Positions 20,956-31,114 are shown, counted from the stretch's first letter. The stretch is 47,660 nucleotides of DNA from Spirogloea muscicola (GCA_009602725.1 WELB01000044.1:314486-362145), one strand, 5' to 3'. The notes: generated by a model from the sequence alone, not told the origin. Translations and numbers: made by a program.

Positions 20956-21062
20956 TGGAGTGCAATTGCGGGGAACGGTCGGCGGATCCAGCGGAGCTGG
21001 CGGCGAGCGTCATCCGCTGCGCAAGGAGGCGAGCGCACTGTTGCCCAGTCGGGGCTTTCTAG
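20956..21062 (+). mobile_element. Retroelement fragment z (CCHC knuckle), head-to-tail after copy i
   Basis: Directly after the tail of copy i comes C-N-C-G-E-R-S-A-D-P-A-E-L-A-A-S-V-I-R-C, the CCHC knuckle of another copy, lost after about 30 codons. The fragment is both 5' and 3' truncated. Confidence 0.8.
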
Positions 21063-21954
21063 CTTGAGGGCTGGCAATGCTGCGCCGAACGCTGCCGTGC
21101 CATGCAGTGTCGACTGCCAGGTAACGTAGATAGAGCAGATTCGTAGAGAATCAGGTGAACCGTTGGAGTCCATGTGGCAGGCAACGCAACACATTGTGAA
21201 TAAACCCAATCACGAGAAAAGTGAATTGCAATCCTTTATAAATAGGAACATGTCTGAAAAGATAGCCAAGTAATGGCATGATAAGAGAACTCGAATTTGC
21301 GATGGATGATATGGAATTAACCCTCCACGTAAACGAAGTGATGGTGACAAGAAACACAGCACTCAAAGCAGTGGAACTCAAAACAAACAAGAACACGTCT
21401 TCGATGTGATCTCTCAGTAATTTCGAGCAGCGCAAATACCAGTTGCCAGTAACCCAGTACGGGCGCAAAATCCAGTCACCGGTGGCAAGGGAATCCTGCT
21501 AGTCACTCGAACGGGTCAAGGTGGCCCAAGAGCTGTCTACTCGAAGGGGGCAAGTAGGCCCAGCTTGCTACGTGGCTCGAGTGGGGCAAGGTGGCCCGAA
21601 CAAAACAGCAATCTCCACAGTGCCAGTCACAATATCAACTGATGGAATCTCATAAACGAGCAAGTGATGACAAGACTGTAATTGACAGCCTCAGAGCAGA
21701 TCAAGGCAGTGTTCGATATCTGCACCTCAAACAGACAAGGTCACGATGTTTGGTGGCTAACCTGGAGTTACCAATTCTGACGCAACTGGCGGCGGAGTCA
21801 CCCGGAGATAAGGCTCTCTAGATGCGCGGCTGCCCTTCCTATGAGCCCACGCCTTCCTATTGGGGCGTCACGACAGGGTGAGACGCCCGACGGCAATGCG
21901 GCGGCAGTGGCGGCGCTGGGGGGCAGTTCTAGACTGGGTCGAGTAAGAAGAACT
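21063..21954. other. AT-richer segment, no recognised gene
   Basis: 21150-21480 is markedly AT-richer than its surroundings. The minus strand has a 105-residue hydrophobic frame there, not matched to any family. Degenerate repeats of about 33 bases occupy 21498-21600. The remainder shows nothing recognised. Confidence 0.4.
21498..21600. repeat. Three degenerate ~33-bp repeats
   Basis: Three consecutive imperfect units, each with a form of ACTCGAAxGGGGCAAGGTGG followed by CCC, begin near 21500, 21537 and 21570. Confidence 0.6.
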
Positions 21955-22090
21955 TTTTCTCCTATAGAGAAGGGGGCTGGCAAAGCCAGCCTAAAGAAAA
22001 ATAGACAATGTCCAAAGCCAAAGAAAGAGGTGCCGAAAAGGACTACACTACAAAACCCGAGACGATGCAGAGAGAAGCTCAGCAAGTGGA
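21955..22090 (-). repeat. Retroelement 3' tail, type A
   Basis: The minus strand carries CTGCATCGTCTCGGG, TTTGGCTTTGGACATTGTC and the hairpin at about 21970-21990, one stem base changed. The coding end is no longer recognisable. Confidence 0.7.
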
Positions 22091-22334
22091 CTGCTCGGCC
22101 CCGGCCCTCCGCACCCCTCATTGGTCAGGCAAAGAATTACATTTCGTATTGTGGGCAAGCCTTCTGGCCCATTTCGGCACCCCAGGTCTCAGGGCCATTG
22201 TAGCCCGAGGTTGGTTAGTAAGGTTCCATCTGCAGTAGTCTCGTGTCCAACTATGTGGTATTTAGGCGCCTTCCGGCGCTTTTGACCTTGTCCATTCTTT
22301 TTGGTCTAGCCTTTCCCAGCCCATACCCTCTATT

Positions 22335-22555
22335 GGATATACGTTTCCGGCAGCTCGTCTGTCGGATTTGAGGCTCCTCACTTGTAACTACTGAGTGGTC
22401 CATCCTCCCCCGTTCTGCCATAGCCTCGTCAGGCCCCTTAGTAGCTGCTTAGCCCGTACTTTGGACCCTTCGAAACTTGTCAATTCTTTTCGGGCTTGCT
22501 TCTCACAGCCCTTGCCCCCATTGGGAGAGCCACTTCTCTGTGTTGGAGAGCACTT
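22335..22555 (+). mobile_element. Retroelement 3' copy x (last codons and type B tail)
   Basis: Encodes P-A-A-R-L-S-D-L-R-L-L-T-C-N-Y-stop ending near 22393, then GTGGTCCATCCTCCCCCG and a complete type B tail with a GGGCTTGCTTCTCACAGCCC hairpin variant. Confidence 0.8.
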
Positions 22556-22904
22556 ACCTCTGGCACGAGACTTCTACCACCACCTACCATTACCCGCGGC
22601 TAGCCTGGCCGGTACCCACCAACACTCGTCAAGGTGGGGTTACACGCATTGAAACGGGCTTTCAGGACTTCTCGGCTTCTCTTCGGGCTTCATTTGAGCG
22701 GTTCGGGCGGCAGGATAGGGTCTGCCCGCCGTCGCCAGCGCATGGCTGAGCGGCAGATATGCATCTTTCCTGATTGACGTGGAGCCGGAAGTAGCCTGGT
22801 CGCGATTCCTTTCACACTAGCGCAAACGAGTCCACCTCTTATGTTCACGAATACCGCCACGTCACCATCCTTGTCAGATCGACACAAATCAGCCACCGAC
22901 GGAT

Positions 22905-23078
22905 ACTCATGACCGTCGCTCGCAGCAAGAAGAAGAAGTGGTTCTCCCCATGGGGGCAAGGGCTGTGAGAAGCCAGCCCGAAAAGAATTGACAAGGTTCG
23001 AAGGGGCCAAACTACGAGTTAAGCAGCGACTGCGGGGCCTGAAGAGGCTATGGCAGAACGGGGGAGGATGGACCACTC
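22905..23078 (-). repeat. Retroelement 3' tail, type B
   Basis: On the minus strand: GTGGTCCATCCTCCCCCG, CGCAGTCGCTGCTTAACTCG and the CACAGCCC hairpin arm, ending near 22935. Its upstream end meets copy k in opposite orientation. Confidence 0.75.
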
Positions 23079-23084
23079 AGCACT

Positions 23085-23460
23085 TACGAGCAGCAAGGCA
23101 AAGAAGTACGCAGACCCACCCGGCAGGGGACGGGTTCATACCCGTGGCCATGGATGCACGGGGCTCTCGGGTCCCAGTGACTCGACCTGTTGGCCCGGCT
23201 TTTCTGGCCCGGCTTGCGCCACACGCAGTGTCCCGCAGGCTACGTGAGCAGGCTGACTTCACCGCCGCTTGCTCAGGTCCATCGCATGCGCCTCTCTATT
23301 TCCTCCAGCTGTCCATGGCCGACGCCTTGCACCTGCGTGCTGCCGTGCTCTAGCTGTAGCCCCTGGCTTTTGTCAGGGGGATTGTTTTCCGGCTGCTAGT
23401 CTTTCGATTCTGCGGCTCCTCACCCGTGGTTACTAAGTGACCTATCCTACCCAAGCTCTG
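23085..23460 (+). mobile_element. Retroelement 3' copy k (C-terminus, type B)
   Basis: Frames match K-K-Y-A-D, D-G-F-I-P-V-A-M-D, V-H-R-M-R-L-S-I-S, M-A-D-A-L-H-L-R-A and the end L-L-T-R-G-Y-stop near 23434. Several frameshifts and a stop at about 23354 show it is decayed. Confidence 0.75.
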
Positions 23461-23464
23461 AAAA

Positions 23465-23660
23465 GAGAAGTGCCTCTCCCAACGGGGGCAAGGGCTGTGA
23501 AAAGCCAGCTCAAAAAGAGTTGACAAAAGTTCGAAGGGGCCAAATGACGGAGGGGCCTAAAGAGCTATGGCAGAACGGGTGGAGGATGGACCACTCAGTA
23601 ACGATGAGCGAGGAGCCTCAATCTCGACAGACTAGCTGCCGGAAAACAATCCAAATCTGA
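23465..23660 (-). mobile_element. Retroelement 3' copy y (last codons and type B tail)
   Basis: The minus strand encodes F-P-A-A-S-L-S-R-L-R-L-L-A-H-R-Y-stop near 23597, then GTGGTCCATCCTCCACCCG and the complete type B tail down to about 23465. It lies tail-to-tail with copy k. Confidence 0.8.
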
Positions 23661-23689
23661 AACAGCGCTTTTGGCCCCTTCCGACTATA

Positions 23690-23835
23690 CCGGCTCTTTG
23701 GATTTTGTCCTTTCTTTTGAGGCTGGCTTTGCCAGCCCATCTTCTCTATGGGCGAGCAATCTCTTCTTATTTAACCTTTTTCGGGCTGGCTGTTCACAGC
23801 CCTTGGCCCCTTCAAGGAAAGGCATCTCTATCACA
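23690..23835 (+). repeat. Retroelement tails, type A then type B
   Basis: A type A-like hairpin (GGCTGGCTTTGCCAGCCC at about 23722) with CTCTATGGGCGAGC, then a type B hairpin near 23781, ending at TCTATCACACTT directly before copy j. The order is again tail followed by the 5' end of the next copy. Confidence 0.75.
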
Positions 23836-25610
23836 CTTGAGGTCGCGGGCGCTACCGCCGCAGCCGCCACTACCCCTCCAAAACCACGCTCCTCGGGCCC
23901 CCCAGAGGAGGTGCTGCGAGCTTTTGGCACGCTTCAGCATCAGCTCCAGCTCATCGGGCTTGGGATTGATCATGCTAAGTGCTCCGGCTGGTCCTCCATT
24001 GGCATCCCTCTTTCCTACGTCTTGTTAGACTCCCAGAGGGCGGCTTGAGGATCTTGTGCCAATAGGGGACCCGTCTTTTCGGAGGCTGTCCTTGCTCGTC
24101 TCCAAGGATACATGCAGGTCCTGCCAGAGCTCCCCAGCCTTGGGGACTCTCACTTAGCAGTAGCCATTTTGACCAGGAGTGTGGCACAGTGGCCGTGTAA
24201 CCTCCTGCGAACGATCCCACCTTCGGTCAGCTTGGATGCTATATATGCATCCATTGATGTCAAGCTTCAACATTGCCTTGCTGATTTGATTGCTCACCCA
24301 CTCCTAGAGCAGTCTCCAGCAGCACTGGTGCAATGTACGCTGCCCATACGTCACGGTGGGCTTGATTGTCGCCCCTTGGTCCGCTTGTGCAGACCAGCGT
24401 ACCTTGGCTGCTAGGCTCAGGAGGCTTCGTCCATATCTGGACGATTCCTCCTTCAGCAACAACGTATATTGGCGCCTCACATCAGTAACGTAGTTCAGGG
24501 GAGTCTGCCTTTCCAAGTGACTCTTGAAGCATGCCAACAGGACCTCTTTGCCGCATACCCGCCTCTGGTGAATGAGCCTGTTGGTTTTGCTGCCTGGGCT
24601 GACGTTCCTGATGTTAAGGCTCAATCGCGGTTTTCCGTGCTGCAGACGAGCAACCACTGGAGCATCTCAGGAGTCTCCTCCAAGGGGATGCTCGAGGCCA
24701 GGCCCGGCTCATATCTGTTTCGTCTCTGGGAACGCTTGAGTGGCTCTGCGCTTTGCCTTTGCAAGCGGACTTGCGGATGGAAAATGCTTTGTTTTGCAAT
24801 GCTATGCGCCGCCGTCTTGGCTTACCATCCCTGTGCTCGGCAGGGGTGACCCACTGTGAAATGTGGGCTTATTGAGCATGATGCATTGCTCATGGGTGAC
24901 CACATGCTCCGGTGTGCCAAAGGCAGTGAGCGCACGGGCTCCCACAACCTCCTACGTGACGCGATGTATGGCATCGTCAAGGAGGCGGGATATCAACTGG
25001 CGTTGGAGAGCACGGGGTGATGCCCGTTCAACTCCGCAACAGGGTCCCTAGGACGAGGCGTGTCAATTTGGTTGGCGTCCCCTGGGAAGGTGGCAAGCGG
25101 CTCCTCATGGACGTCGTCCTAACCGACAGCTTCCGGAAGAAGGGTACCGAAACTTCTGAGACCGGCTATGCTGTGAAGGTGGCCGAACAAGAGATAATTA
25201 CAAGGACCATCCGGCTGGCGATAGCTTTTAACCCTGGCCATAGTCATCCACGGGCGTTGCGGGGGTCGGTGGTCCTCGTTACTTTCGCTGCTGGCCATTC
25301 AAGCTGACCAGCGGCGTCGCGAACAGGGTGCATCACTTCCTGGAGGCTCGGTGCCTTTGGGTCTCGTGTCCTGCTGCCGCATGCGCTTATCTATGTCACT
25401 ACAGCGGTCCCAGGCGCTTGCTTCGCATCGCCGGGCCGGTCGCGCCCTTGCAGCAGCCTCTGGCTTGCGCAGCGGGGTTGCTCTTCCTCCCCTCAGCTCA
25501 TCGGACTTCCTACTGCTGACACGGGGGTACTAAGAGCGCCCTGTCTGCCTAGCCTGTGGCTCCGGCATGAAGACCTTGTATGCGTCTGGCTGGCTTCTAC
25601 AGCCGCTCTA
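23836..25610 (+). mobile_element. Internally deleted retrotransposon copy j
   Basis: The first codons (A-G-A-T-A-A-A-A-T-T-P-P-K-P-R) align with the N-terminus of copy i. After about 20 codons the sequence jumps to G-P-P-E-E-V-L-R-A-F-G, which lies just after the Y-A-D-D motif in copy i, so about 1.9 kb including the RT catalytic core is missing. The rest follows copy i with stops and frameshifts: L-P-I-R-H-G-G-L-D-C-R-P, H-M-L-R-C-A-K-G, a changed RLE core (R-R-V-N-L-V, M-D-V-V) and L-L-L-T-R-G-Y-stop at 25531-25533. The A-D-L to V-N-L change removes the first RLE Asp. Confidence 0.8.
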
Positions 25611-25831
25611 TTAATATCAGCAGCCGCATTTGTTTCAGCCGGCAGTAGCTTCTCTTGCACTAGCTTCTCCTGAAAAAGATTATTGGCGTGAAATCGGCCA
25701 CTTTCTCAAAGCAAGGAATAACCAAAAATGGAAAGAACGCTTCCAGTGGAATGACAGCGCTACCAAATTGACAGCGGTGGCTGTGAGCGGCCAGCCCGAA
25801 GGTATGGACAAGGTAGAGGGCGATGGCTGCC

Positions 25832-27760
25832 AATGCACCACCTGCATCTTTTCCTCCATGTCAAGTCCCCTGTCCTTCTCCCGCTTCTCTTCCAGCCCCT
25901 TTGTCACTCTCCAGTCTCCCTCTCCCTAATCATGCACTTATTGTCCTTTGCAGAAGTGTGTCTACATGCACGTGTCTGCACATTCCATGTCAAGCCACTG
26001 CCGCCCAGCCTAGAAGATGCAGTTGAAGCCCTTCATAAGGTGCACGAGACTTCAAGTGGGAAAAGAATCAATGAATGTATGGCCACGAGACAGGAGCCAG
26101 TCGGGATGCCTCTACCTGCTCGCCCTGCGACCCTGCACCTGGTACATGTGTGGGGGCGGGCTGAGGTTTGAATTTCTCCAACTTCTGGCAATCTCATGGC
26201 AGCAGCAGAGGTGGTTTTCATTCAGTCCAGCTCTGCAAGCCTGACGAACATTGAAGTGCACGACATGCACTGTCAAGTGCGCCGATTGAGTGGCGCAATG
26301 ATCAGAATCGCGACTCAGGGTTCTTCCGCTGCATGCCGCACAGGTTGCGCCAGCACTGGATGGAGGCAACATAGTGGTCCGACGGGTTGACGATGTATGG
26401 GTGCTTGCCCCACTCCTTGCGGTGCGCTGGGCCAGCTATGAAGTCCTCGTTGAGCACATCAATAAAAGACTTTATCAGCGAAACTGTCGTCCCGTTCTTG
26501 CCAGGAGGGCCGCCACCACAGCATTTGCCGTAGCATCCCCATGTGCAAGGCTCGCCGTAATACGTTGTCTCCATGTCCTCGATGAAGTACCAGCCGCCGG
26601 GGCGCACGAGCGGCATGAGCTCTGAGAAACTCGTAATCTGCTGTTGCATCGTGTGACCGCCGTCATCAATGATGAAATCAAGCTCCCCGACCTCCCCTCT
26701 GATTTGGGCGACCACGTAGGTCAGGAAGGTCCTGTCGCCCTGGAGAGCTCCCGGGCAACAGCAGCAAGTAGCATCAGGGCCCATGCCAGCATCAGCACCA
26801 GCTCCAGCGCCAGCGACAACGCCAGCAGCGGCGCCAAGACCAGAACCAGCAAGCAGCGTCAGCCCCGTTTCTGCCCGCACAAGCTTCAGCAGGCATTGCG
26901 CGCCCTGCCGCAAGGCAAGGTGCCCACCTGGTCGCCGAGGAAGATTTGCACGCGATGATCGCTGTCATTCACAAACTGATTCCAGATCTTCCCATGGTCG
27001 AGGCCGTAAATGCGAGCCTGCGGGAAGAACTCCTGCAGCGACACCGGCACCATGAGTGAGCCACTTACCGGTGAGCCGATCATTCCGATCGATGAGAAGC
27101 AGCTACAGCAAGCTCATACCAATGAAATGGTGCGCTCCCCCTCCCTCCCTACCTTCCATGGTGTGGCTCTTACAGAGTTTGGCATGCAGGTAAAAGCCTT
27201 TTTCTGGAGAAGCCCGTTTCTGCCTGCTTCTGCAGCTCCCTCTCTGATCTCGAAGTGAGCCACATGTTCGAGTGCAGGCCCACCTTCCAGACACTGAGGG
27301 AGGCGCCTTGGCGCAGGCCGATTTCCAGGAAGGCGACGCGACGGCCCTGCGCCACGAGGGCGTCGAAGTAGGGCCCGTACATGTGGCCGTAGCCGTGGTC
27401 GTGCTTGTCCGTGCTCGACCGCGCGAGCACGTCCTCGAACACCGGGAAGTCGTGCCCGGCCGCCGGCGCGCACTCGCGGCCGGCCAGCACCATGTGCGTG
27501 AGCAGCGCGTAAGGCGCCGCCACGAGGACGACCACAGCGGCGAATCGCAAGGGGCGCCCGCCGCCGCCGCCGCCACTGCCGCCGCCGCGGCTGTTCGGCG
27601 GCTTCTTCATCCTCGCCGCCGCCGCCGCCGNGGCGGCGGCCGCTGCGGCGGCGGCCGCGGGGTGCGCGGGGGGCGGGGGCGGAGAGCTTGCCGGGAAAGG
27701 TCCGGGGGGCGAGGCGGCTGCTTGACATTCGAGGGCTGGGGGAAGGCGCGGTACTGGAAG
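25832..27760. repeat. Segmental duplication, copy 2
   Basis: Partner of 12720-14730 in the same orientation, carrying the second methyltransferase gene. Outside these limits the two loci show no similarity by eye. Confidence 0.9.
26302..27610 (-). CDS. Membrane-anchored class I SAM methyltransferase, copy 2
   Basis: Same three-exon structure as copy 1: 27610-27284, 27032-26928 and 26739-26302, giving 289 residues, with identical splice positions and phases. The N-terminal 60 residues differ most (Gly-rich start, hydrophobic anchor at about 21-38). The rest is nearly identical, with substitutions such as D-M-E-T-T-Y for D-L-E-T-S-Y and C-W-R-N-L-C for C-W-R-N-M-C. All motifs (E-I-G-L-R-Q-G, I-D-D-G-G-H, F-I-E-D) are kept, and neither copy has a stop or frameshift, so both may work. 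The reading frame stays open upstream through an Ala-rich stretch with an N at 27631, so an earlier start cannot be excluded. Confidence 0.85.
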
Positions 27761-27949
27761 GGAGGCCAATTCGAGCCTTACAAGTGTCCTGTTAACGGGG
27801 TAACGAGCTGGCTAAGGTGGTCACTAAATATCCCCGAGAGAGCACATGCACAAGCTGAGGTGCCGAGCCACTACCACGGAAGCCATTAGCCTGGGCTAAT
27901 GCACGCCCAGCACGCTTGTGTATCGCAAGTGCTCAACGATGACTCAATG

Positions 27950-28895
27950 GCCAGGGGCGGCTGCTTGGTTGTCTGCTCTGCCGATCCACGACGCGCTTCA
28001 GATGCCGGACGACGCTTTCCGTACGGCGGTGCACCCGCCGCCCTCGGCCTCCACCCACCCTGCCTAAAGTGGAGTACAGCAATGCGAGTGCGGCGAGCGC
28101 AGCCCTGACGCGGCGTCTTTGGCGGCCTGTATGCTCCGGTGCGCACGGGGTGGGGAGCGGACCGGCACCTACGACTTGCTACGCAATGCCATGTTTGGCA
28201 TATTCGTGGAGGCCGGTTACACTGTGGCGCTCGAGAATACCAGCATCATGCCTCCGACCGCTGGGGGGGACGGCCGCCTCCACACCCGGCGCGCCCATCT
28301 CGTCGCCAGCGCGCTCGGCGGGGGGCCTCGGCTCATTGCCGACGTTGTCACGACTGACTCTTTGATGTCAGGAGCACCAAACGCTCGTTGGAGGAGGCGG
28401 GCTACGCAGTCCGCCAAGCGGCAGGCGCCAAGAAACGGAAATACTCGGATCACCCGGTGGGAGACGAGTTTGTCCCACTCGCCGTCGACGTACACGGAGC
28501 CTTTGGCGCAAAATGGCTTCACCTGCTTCACCACCTTGCGCGGCGAGCAGCGGCCCGCCACCACGGGCAGCAGGGCGAGCAGCCTGGCTTCAATGTCGCC
28601 GGGTCCCTCGCCCAAGTCTTCCGGATGCGCTTGGCCATCGTTTTGCAGCGGTCCCTTGCCTTCGCGGTCCACTTCCGCGCAGGCCGCGCTTTGGCGGCGG
28701 CCTCCGGCTTCCGTCAGGGCGACGTCTTTCCGCCTGCTAGCTATTCAGACTTGCATCTACTGACTAGAGGTTACTGAGAGTCCGCTTGCTGCTGTCTCAG
28801 TGCTTAGCACTTCGGCTCTTTCAGACCTTGCCCATTCCTTTGGGCTGGCCTCTCCCAGCCACCACTTAATCTGGCCACGTTTGCTTCAATGATAG
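27950..28895 (+). mobile_element. Retroelement 3' copy l (CCHC, RLE, C-terminus; type C)
   Basis: Begins before the knuckle (A-W-L-S-A-L-P-like codons near 27960), includes C-E-C-G-E-R-S-P-D-A-A-S-L-A-A-C-M-L-R-C, L-V-A-S-A-L-G-G-G-P-R-L-I-A-D-V-V, K-R-K-Y-S-D-H-P and Y-S-D-L-H-L-L-T-R-G-Y-stop at 28775-28777. Frame breaks lie near 28060 and 28370, and the knuckle His is Cys. The tail is type C, ending near GGCCACGTTTGCTTC. Confidence 0.85.
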
Positions 28896-28959
28896 CCGCA
28901 TTCTATAGCATGCAACGATGGCTTGCGGGACGCTAGAATGCCTTAAGCTACCCGCCCGA

Positions 28960-29090
28960 CTACGTCGGCGGGCATCGACATGCAGAATCAGGCGATGGAG
29001 GAGGGAAGACCACTTCGTTCCGTAGCCGTTGTGTATGTCCATGGCGCATGGGAAGAAGTGGTGTATCGCAAGTCTGACAAGCTAAGCTGA
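28960..29090 (-). mobile_element. Retroelement fragment n (internal C-terminal piece)
   Basis: The minus strand reads F-P-C-A-M-D-I-H-N-G-Y-G-T-K-W then L-L-H-R-L, matching the family block P-L-A-V-D-V-H-G-A-F-G-x-K-W-L. Neither the L-T-R-G-Y end nor a tail is present. Confidence 0.6.
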
Positions 29091-29294
29091 GGTGCCAAAC
29101 CATCACCACGGTGCTTGATCTCCTGTGACAAGAATCGGCTGCATCCTCCCCTTCTTTGCTGAGATTTTCGCCAATGTCTGCAGCCGACGACGTCGGGAGG
29201 AGCCACTTTTCTTGTTGGGAGAAGCGACAAGTCGAGCGGCCTAGATGTGCGGCTCTGGGAGAAGAGAAAGCGAAGGGCTCCGGAGATACAGAGA

Positions 29295-29365
29295 GAAAGC
29301 GCTGCCAGGAGAGGGCGGTGGCTGGGAGCGGCCAGCCCAGAAGAAAAGATTAACAAAGTCCGAAG
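29295..29365 (-). repeat. Retroelement 3' tail, type C, minus strand
   Basis: On the minus strand: GGGCTGGCCGCTCCCAGCCA then CCGCCCTCTCCTGGCAGCG. It abuts copy m in opposite orientation. Confidence 0.6.
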
Positions 29366-29384
29366 AGATACACCGACTGCTTTG

Positions 29385-29905
29385 ATTCCAGGAGCGCTAA
29401 ACGCTCGTCGGAGGAGGCGGGCTACGCAGTCCGCCAAGCGGCGGGCGTAAAGGAACGGAAGTACTCGGATCACACAGTGAGAGACGATTTCCTCCCACTC
29501 GCCGTCGACGTACACGGAGCTTTTGTGACAGAATGGCTTGACCTTCTTCACCTCCTTGCGCGGCGCGCAGTGGCCTGCCGCCACGGGCAGCAGAGCGAGC
29601 AGCCTGGCTTCAATGCCGCCGGGTCCCTTGCTCAAGTCTTCCGGATGCGCTTGGCCATCTCCTTGTAGCGGTCCCTTGCCTTCGCGGTTCACTTGCGCGC
29701 AGGCCGCGCTTTGGCGGCGACCTCCGGCTTCCGTCAGGGCGACGTCTATCCGCCTGCTAGCTATTCCGATTTGCATATACTGACTAGAGGTAAGTGAGAG
29801 TCCCCTTGCTGCCGTCCTAGCACTTAGTACCTTGCTTCTGCTCCATCCGGCTCTTTCACACCTTGTCCATTCCTTTGGGCTGGCCTCTCACAGCCACCAG
29901 TCAAT
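29385..29905 (+). mobile_element. Retroelement 3' copy m (C-terminus, type C)
   Basis: Reads E-E-A-G-Y-A-V-R-Q, K-E-R-K-Y-S-D-H, D-V-H-G-A-F, F-R-M-R-L-A-I-S-L, an in-frame TAG at about 29666, then Y-S-D-L-H-I-L-T-R-G-K-stop near 29798. The terminal Tyr is Lys. The type C hairpin follows at about 29875. Confidence 0.85.
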
Positions 29906-29984
29906 GGGCTGCGCTTCTTTTGATACAGCTCTTCTGATAGCTGGCTTTTCACAGCCATTGCCCCCTTTGCGACGTCGAGTGTCA

Positions 29985-30235
29985 GTTTGTCTGCAGCGAG
30001 CTCAGGCTCATGCGTTGCATTAGAAAGCTGGTCGAGCCTTAGCTGGTAGCTCAAGAGCTTGTCGATTGCCGTCTGGTATTCGGGCATCACTTGGCGACCT
30101 CTATGCGCCGACTCGTGATTACTGAGCGGGTCAGTTTCGCAGCAGGTGATGTACATTTGTCAATGTGCTTGCCTCTGTACTTGGCCACACAGGCCCTCCA
30201 TCTCTTAATGCACACTCCATTTTCCTTCGGGACAG
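29985..30235 (+). mobile_element. Retroelement 3' copy o (C-terminus, subfamily E)
   Basis: Encodes L-Q-R-A-Q-A-H-A-L-H-stop-K-A-G-R-A-L-A then L-P-S-G-I-R-A-S-L and T-R-D-Y-stop near 30123. The following sequence (GCGGGTCAGTTTCGCAGCAG, then a TTGGCCACACA segment) is shared with the copy ending at 9140. Confidence 0.75.
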
Positions 30236-30289
30236 CCACTTCCAGATGGACAGCAGTGGCTGTGAGAGGCCGAAGGACGACTGGACACC

Positions 30290-30333
30290 GAAGGTACACC
30301 GGAGGTACACCGGATGTACACTGGAGGTACACC
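30290..30333. repeat. 11-bp minisatellite, four units
   Basis: Four consecutive units of GGAGGTACACC with one or two changes (GAAGGTACACC, GGATGTACACT). A related GGAGGTAC occurs again near 30362. Confidence 0.9.
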
Positions 30334-30576
30334 GCCCATCTCCTGGAAGCGTCTTTTCAGCGGAGGTACAAATGTCGCAGGGGCTCCGCTCCAATCGGCG
30401 GAGGAAGCGTGGCACGCGGTCGGCAGAGCGCGGGCGGCAAGGCGTGGATAAACAACAGCTCTACCAATGTAAGGCAGGGGCTGTAAGTGGCCAGCCTAGA
30501 AGGAGTGGACAAGGTCCAACGAGCTGAAAGGCGCCTAAACAACACAGACTATGCTAGAGACTACGGCGAATGGGAG

Positions 30577-30705
30577 TTAGTTACCTCGATTTAGCAGCAG
30601 CAAGTCGGAGTAACTTGCAGCTGGAAAAGAGGCACCCCGACGAGATCCAGAAGCAGCAGCCATAGCCCGCCCTGCCCGCAAGTGTACTGCGTGAGCCGGT
30701 GGCGA
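30577..30705 (-). mobile_element. Retroelement 3' copy p (C-terminus)
   Basis: The minus strand encodes A-H-A-V-H-L-R-A-G-R-A-M-A-A-A-S-G, then S-F-P-A-A-S-Y-S-D-L-L-L-L-N-R-G-N-stop at 30577. A 5'-truncated copy with the terminal Tyr changed to Asn. Confidence 0.8.
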
Positions 30706-31110
30706 ATAGCGCCATGGTTCTGGCCCCTTAGAACTTCTGTTCTTCATTGTTTCTGGGCCTGCCAATCACAGCCATCGCCCTTCCTTCGAAGAGTCTTTTT
30801 CCTTGTGCTGGCTTGCTCTGGTCTCCCTTTCAACTGCATCCCTTCAGCGGCTTGCACGGCGTGCGATCACCCGACGCCGAGACCAGCAAGGTGCGCAGCC
30901 CAGCTTCAATGCAGCGTTTTTTTTCTGGGCTGGCTTTTCACAGCGCTCGCCCCCTTTCCGGCCCTTTCAGACCTTCTGAGGGTCCATTTCCAAGGGCCGG
31001 CCACTCAAAGCCATTGCCTTGCAGGAGACCTGTTTCTTTCGAACAAAAGAGCCACATTCCCTTTCGAATGAAAGAGCCACTTTTCGCTGACTTTTTGCTG
31101 ACTGAATTAC
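30706..31110 (+). repeat. Decayed retroelement tails, type B/C
   Basis: Two tail-like stretches: GGCCCCTTAGAACTTC with CTGCCAATCACAGCCATCGC (about 30722-30780), and GGGCTGGCTTTTCACAGCGC near 30929 followed by GGCCCTTTCAGACCTTCTG. No coding part is recognised. Confidence 0.5.
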
Positions 31111-31114
31111 ACTG

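Noticed and set aside
28988-29776. A 262-residue minus-strand frame
   Set aside because: Mostly the antisense of copy m on the plus strand, which matches the family in the sense direction.
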